Assembly (NCBI GenBank): GCA_013153415.1 | Contig: JAADEO010000048.1 | Location: forward strand, 1 to 7,275 | Origin: Deltaproteobacteria bacterium | Lineage (GTDB): Bacteria > Desulfobacterota > Anaeroferrophillalia > Anaeroferrophillales > Tharpellaceae | DNA length: 7,275 nt | Reading direction: 5' to 3' | In this document: positions 4,610-7,275 of the stretch, piece by piece | Layout: every line of letters begins with the position of its first letter | How positions within the stretch are numbered: the stretch's first letter is position 1 | Position numbers and translations under genes: made by a program | The notes under the pieces: model-generated | Database searches by the model: none | Seen by the model: the letters and a program-made list of their open reading frames with translations, nothing else | Told to the model about the DNA's origin: nothing

Positions 4610-6400
4610 ATGCAAATCAGACTTTTTCTCCTTTCCTGGCACCGTCTGCCGGCCGGAATTTTCCTGGTCCTGTTTCTGCTTTTCATCTGTACGTCATGTG
4701 GCTTCAACCAGGCGTCACTGCGTCCTCCTGCGGCAGTTGAGAAGCCGGCGGAGGTCGCCGGGGCCGATCTGTCTACGGATAACGATTGTGTCTGCAGCTT
4801 GCCGGGAGAGGAACGCGGTCTTTACGAGACCAATGTCTGGCTCAGTGAAGCCCTGGATGAAGGGTTCGACCGCCAGGATACCACGCTGAGCGATTTTCTC
4901 GGTTATCTCGAGGAGATGGGGGCCAGCGTCGGGGGCAGCCTGCCGCCGAGCGAGGCCGATGTCGAGATCGAGACCCAGGCCCGGACCGGGGCCCGTTACC
5001 ATTTCCCGATGGTCATGAACGCCAAGGTCCAGCGTTTCATCTCCTACTACAGTACCGTCCAGAGCCGTTTCATGCACCGTTCCTTGGCCCGTTCCCATCG
5101 CTACCTGGGAATGATGCGCAAGATCCTAAGGGAACACGATGTCCCCGAGGAACTCGCCTACATGGTGCTGATCGAAAGCGGATTTACGACCCATGCCTAT
5201 TCCCGGGCCCGGGCCTGCGGGCCCTGGCAGTTCATCAGCAGTACCGGCCGCCGCTACGGGCTGAAAATCAACTCCTGGGTTGATGAACGGCGTGATCCCG
5301 AAAAGGCGACCTATGCCGCCGCCGCCTACTTGACCGATCTCTACTCGATGTTCGGTTCCTGGTACCTGGCCGCCGCCGCCTACAATGCTGGCGAAGGTAA
5401 GATCCAGCGGGCCATGCGTCGCCATAAGACCGATGATTTCTGGCAGATGGCCCGCTTCCGCTACCTCAAGCGGGAAACCAGGGAATATATTCCCCGGCTG
5501 ATCGCCGCCATCATGATTGCCAAGGAGCCGGAAAAGTACGGGTTCGCCGACATCGAGTACCAGCAGCCTTTCACCTATGATCTGGTCGAGGTCGATGCCG
5601 CCACCGATCTCCAGGTTCTGGCCTGGGCTTCCGGAGCCAAGGTCGAAGAGATCCGCAGTCTCAACCCGGAACTGACCTACTGGTGTACTCCCCCGGGAGT
5701 GAAGCGTTACCGGCTACGGGTTCCGGATGGCAGTGGACCGAAATGCCAGCTGGCTCTCGACAATCTGCCGCCGGAAAAGCGGATCACCTTTCTCAAACAC
5801 CATATCCGCCGGGGCGAGACCCTCTCCCAGATCGCCCGCCGCTATCATACCGGAGTGCGGCAGATCCAGGAACTCAATGGTATTCGGGGCTACCGGATCC
5901 GGGCCGGTCATGATCTTCTGATCCCGGTCCGGGTGGTCGGTCGCGGTCCGGTGGTTTTCGACCGGCGCATCTACAAGTCGGGTCGTCCGGCGATGCTCGC
6001 CTATCCCTCGAGCCGGAAGGCTTCCCGCAAGAAACAACATATCGTCTATCGGGTCCGGAAAGGTGACAGTCTCTGGAAAATTTCCCGTCGTTACCGGGTC
6101 AAGGTCACCGATCTCCAGCGCTGGAACCGGATGGGCCGCAAGACCGCGCTCAAGCCGGGCCAGAAACTCCATATCTACAGAAACGGGGGTGGTTCCGGCG
6201 GCAAGGTGAGAACTGCCAGTAATACCAAGAGGAAAAGCCGGAAGAAAGTGCGCAAAAAAATTGTCACCCTGCGCAAGGGTGACAATCTCTGGCTGATCTC
6301 GCGGCGTTACCGGGTCAGCGTCGCCGATCTCGAGCGCTGGAACAATATCCGTTCCCGGACCATCCTCCAGCCCGGCCAGCGCCTGATCGTCTATTATTGA
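4610..6400 (+). CDS. MltD-like lytic transglycosylase with three LysM domains, probable lipoprotein
   Basis: Cell-envelope murein hydrolase predicted to cleave glycan strands between MurNAc and GlcNAc with 1,6-anhydro ends. The 596-residue protein starts with a basic n-region and hydrophobic segment (about 15-27) ending in ICTSC, so Cys30 is a possible lipidation site, although Cys at -3 is atypical. Residues 60-125 are acidic and variable. The SLT/MltD catalytic domain spans about 160-310: LIESGF with catalytic Glu189, GPWQFISSTGRRYGL (204-218), AYNAGEGKIQRAM (257-269) and YIPRLIAA (293-300). A LysM-like linker follows at about 322-372, then clear LysM domains at about 397-439, 477-523 and 550-595, which bind GlcNAc-containing glycan. 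The linkers before the second and third LysM are strongly basic. The start is the only reasonable one, because an in-frame stop at 4574-4576 precedes it with no other ATG; its Shine-Dalgarno is weak (AAAAGAA). It has its own promoter and converges on the radical SAM gene. E. coli MltD has the same architecture but is shorter. Confidence 0.92.
   Translation: MQIRLFLLSWHRLPAGIFLVLFLLFICTSCGFNQASLRPPAAVEKPAEVAGADLSTDNDCVCSLPGEERGLYETNVWLSEALDEGFDRQDTTLSDFLGYLEEMGASVGGSLPPSEADVEIETQARTGARYHFPMVMNAKVQRFISYYSTVQSRFMHRSLARSHRYLGMMRKILREHDVPEELAYMVLIESGFTTHAYSRARACGPWQFISSTGRRYGLKINSWVDERRDPEKATYAAAAYLTDLYSMFGSWYLAAAAYNAGEGKIQRAMRRHKTDDFWQMARFRYLKRETREYIPRLIAAIMIAKEPEKYGFADIEYQQPFTYDLVEVDAATDLQVLAWASGAKVEEIRSLNPELTYWCTPPGVKRYRLRVPDGSGPKCQLALDNLPPEKRITFLKHHIRRGETLSQIARRYHTGVRQIQELNGIRGYRIRAGHDLLIPVRVVGRGPVVFDRRIYKSGRPAMLAYPSSRKASRKKQHIVYRVRKGDSLWKISRRYRVKVTDLQRWNRMGRKTALKPGQKLHIYRNGGGSGGKVRTASNTKRKSRKKVRKKIVTLRKGDNLWLISRRYRVSVADLERWNNIRSRTILQPGQRLIVYY
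6038..6394 (+). repeat. Two closely similar LysM-coding units (LysM2 and LysM3)
   Basis: The second and third LysM domains (residues 477-523 and 550-595) share the pattern KGD-x-LW-x-ISRRYRV-x-V-x-DL-x-RWN and both end in PGQ plus a hydrophobic strand. The first LysM (397-439) is much less similar. This points to duplication of the terminal unit within this protein's lineage. Confidence 0.7.
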
Positions 6401-6433
6401 TTCTCGGCCCGGCCGCCGGTTCCCGTTATTGCA

Positions 6434-7275
6434 CTACAATCCCCGCATCCACTCCTCCCGCAGAGGGATATTTCCGTTCAGAGCTTCATCGATCATCCGC
6501 AGAGCGGCCGTTTTCTGGGCCGGAGAGTGGATCTTGATCGGCAGGTAGTTGGAGGCGTGGTTGGCCATGAACATGCCGCGGCTCTGGTTGGTGGCGGCGA
6601 TCATCTCCCGTAATTCGAGCAGCAACCCGCGCTGGTCCGGCAACTGGAAACGGCCGGCCTGCTGCTCCTCGTAGAGCCGGGTGCCGGGCACCACCATGGT
6701 GACCAGGGCGCCGACGTAGTTGGGATCGATGGCGGTCAGGACCTCGCCGGTTTTGCGGGCGTGGATCAGGGAGCGCTCGGGCCCGGCGATGCCGATCATC
6801 ACCGTGGTCGAGAGCTTGATGCCGGCTGCCATGACCTTGCGGCAGAGTTCGATCGATTCGGCCCCGGTCGTGCCCTTGTCGATGGCTTCCAGGGTGACGT
6901 CGTCGCCGCTCTCCAGGCCGTAGTATATGATGCCCAGTTTCTGTTCTTTCAACAGCTTCAGTTCTTCCGGTGAGCGCCGCCGCAGGGCCTTGGCCGAGGC
7001 GTAGATACCGATCCGGGTGAGCCGGGGAATGGCGGCGTTGATCTCCTTGAAGATCGCATAGAGGCGTTCGAAGGGGATGACCAGAGCGTCGCCGTCGGTG
7101 ATGAAGAGTCGTCGGGCCCGGGGAAAAGCCTCGGCCGCGTAACGGATATCGGAAGAGATGGTGGCTTCATCCTTGATCCGGAAACGGACGCCGAGGTAGG
7201 TCGGGCAGAAAGTACAGCGGTTGTGGGAACAGCCGACCGTGACCTGGAGAATGATGCTGCGGGCCTCGGAGGGAG
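6434..7275 (-). CDS. Radical SAM protein, N-terminus cut by window edge
   Basis: Radical S-adenosylmethionine enzyme of unknown substrate. The frame is open from the right edge to the TAG at 6436-6434, giving 279 visible codons (first complete codon at 7273). The cluster motif GCSHNRCTFC appears 14 residues in, encoded near 7205-7234; its three cysteines are spaced CX4CX2C, which would bind the [4Fe-4S] cluster. Further core elements are LFITDGDAL, RIGIYASA and YYGLESGDD (a glycine/glutamate strand typical of the SAM-binding half), then TTVMIGIAG. The C-terminus FMANHASNYLPIKI and REEWMRGL looks complete. Relatives usually begin about 10-15 residues before the visible SEARSIILQ segment, so little is missing. 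These proteins are often loosely labelled coproporphyrinogen oxidase-like, but nothing here supports that reaction. A TTG at 6952 could be read as a start but would discard the cluster motif, so it is internal. Convergent with the transglycosylase, with a 33-base gap and no clear terminator. Confidence 0.9.
   Translation of the reverse strand, partial: PSEARSIILQVTVGCSHNRCTFCPTYLGVRFRIKDEATISSDIRYAAEAFPRARRLFITDGDALVIPFERLYAIFKEINAAIPRLTRIGIYASAKALRRRSPEELKLLKEQKLGIIYYGLESGDDVTLEAIDKGTTGAESIELCRKVMAAGIKLSTTVMIGIAGPERSLIHARKTGEVLTAIDPNYVGALVTMVVPGTRLYEEQQAGRFQLPDQRGLLLELREMIAATNQSRGMFMANHASNYLPIKIHSPAQKTAALRMIDEALNGNIPLREEWMRGL

Noticed and set aside
4352..4740. Short plus-strand open frames between gcdA and the transglycosylase gene
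   Set aside because: They overlap the strong promoter and the start of the transglycosylase in another frame, lack good ribosome binding sites and show no domains.
6401..6433. GC-rich possible bidirectional terminator between the convergent genes
   Set aside because: CGGCCCGGCCGCCGG can fold only into short, poorly placed stems, and there is no T tract on either strand.
1..7275. Mobile element, phage, CRISPR or defence system
   Set aside because: No transposase, integrase, direct-repeat array, tRNA or defence-type domain was found on either strand; all clear genes are metabolic, signalling or envelope functions with similar codon use.

Overview
The window looks like a chromosomal segment from an anaerobic bacterium of the Desulfobacterota/Desulfuromonadia type (former Deltaproteobacteria). 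This is an inference. It rests on the GC-rich codon use, an EAL-HDOD signalling protein of a kind common in that group, and above all an acyl-CoA dehydrogenase that closely resembles, from memory, the non-decarboxylating glutaryl-CoA dehydrogenase of Desulfococcus. It lies next to a glutaconyl-CoA decarboxylase alpha subunit. No mobile element, CRISPR array, tRNA or rRNA was seen.

Layout. (1) 1-903, minus strand: the N-terminal 301 residues of an EAL-HDOD protein that runs off the left edge, with a good sigma70-type promoter at 986-1014. (2) 904-1266: an AT-rich divergent intergenic region with two inverted repeats over that promoter. (3) 1267-2430, plus: glutaryl-CoA dehydrogenase, apparently the non-decarboxylating type. 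(4) 2431-2521: a spacer with an 11-bp inverted repeat followed by five T, and a possible internal promoter. (5) 2522-4261, plus: glutaconyl-CoA decarboxylase alpha subunit (GcdA), followed by a very strong intrinsic terminator at 4294-4349. (6) 4262-4609: a gene-free stretch holding that terminator and a near-consensus promoter at 4478-4506. (7) 4610-6400, plus: a membrane-anchored or lipoprotein MltD-like lytic transglycosylase with three LysM domains. (8) 6434-7275, minus, convergent: a radical SAM protein that lacks only its N-terminus, cut by the right edge.

How the genes work together. The metabolic core is the two-gene unit at 1267-4261. The dehydrogenase would oxidise glutaryl-CoA to glutaconyl-CoA and keep the carboxylate. 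GcdA would then move that carboxyl group to a biotin carrier, so that a membrane partner (GcdB) can couple decarboxylation to Na+ export. This is the energy-conserving route to crotonyl-CoA used by some strict anaerobes degrading aromatic compounds, glutarate or lysine-type substrates. The biotin carrier and membrane pump subunits are not in this window, and the strong terminator after gcdA indicates they are encoded elsewhere. The flanking genes (c-di-GMP-type signalling, cell-wall hydrolase, radical SAM) show no visible functional link to this unit.
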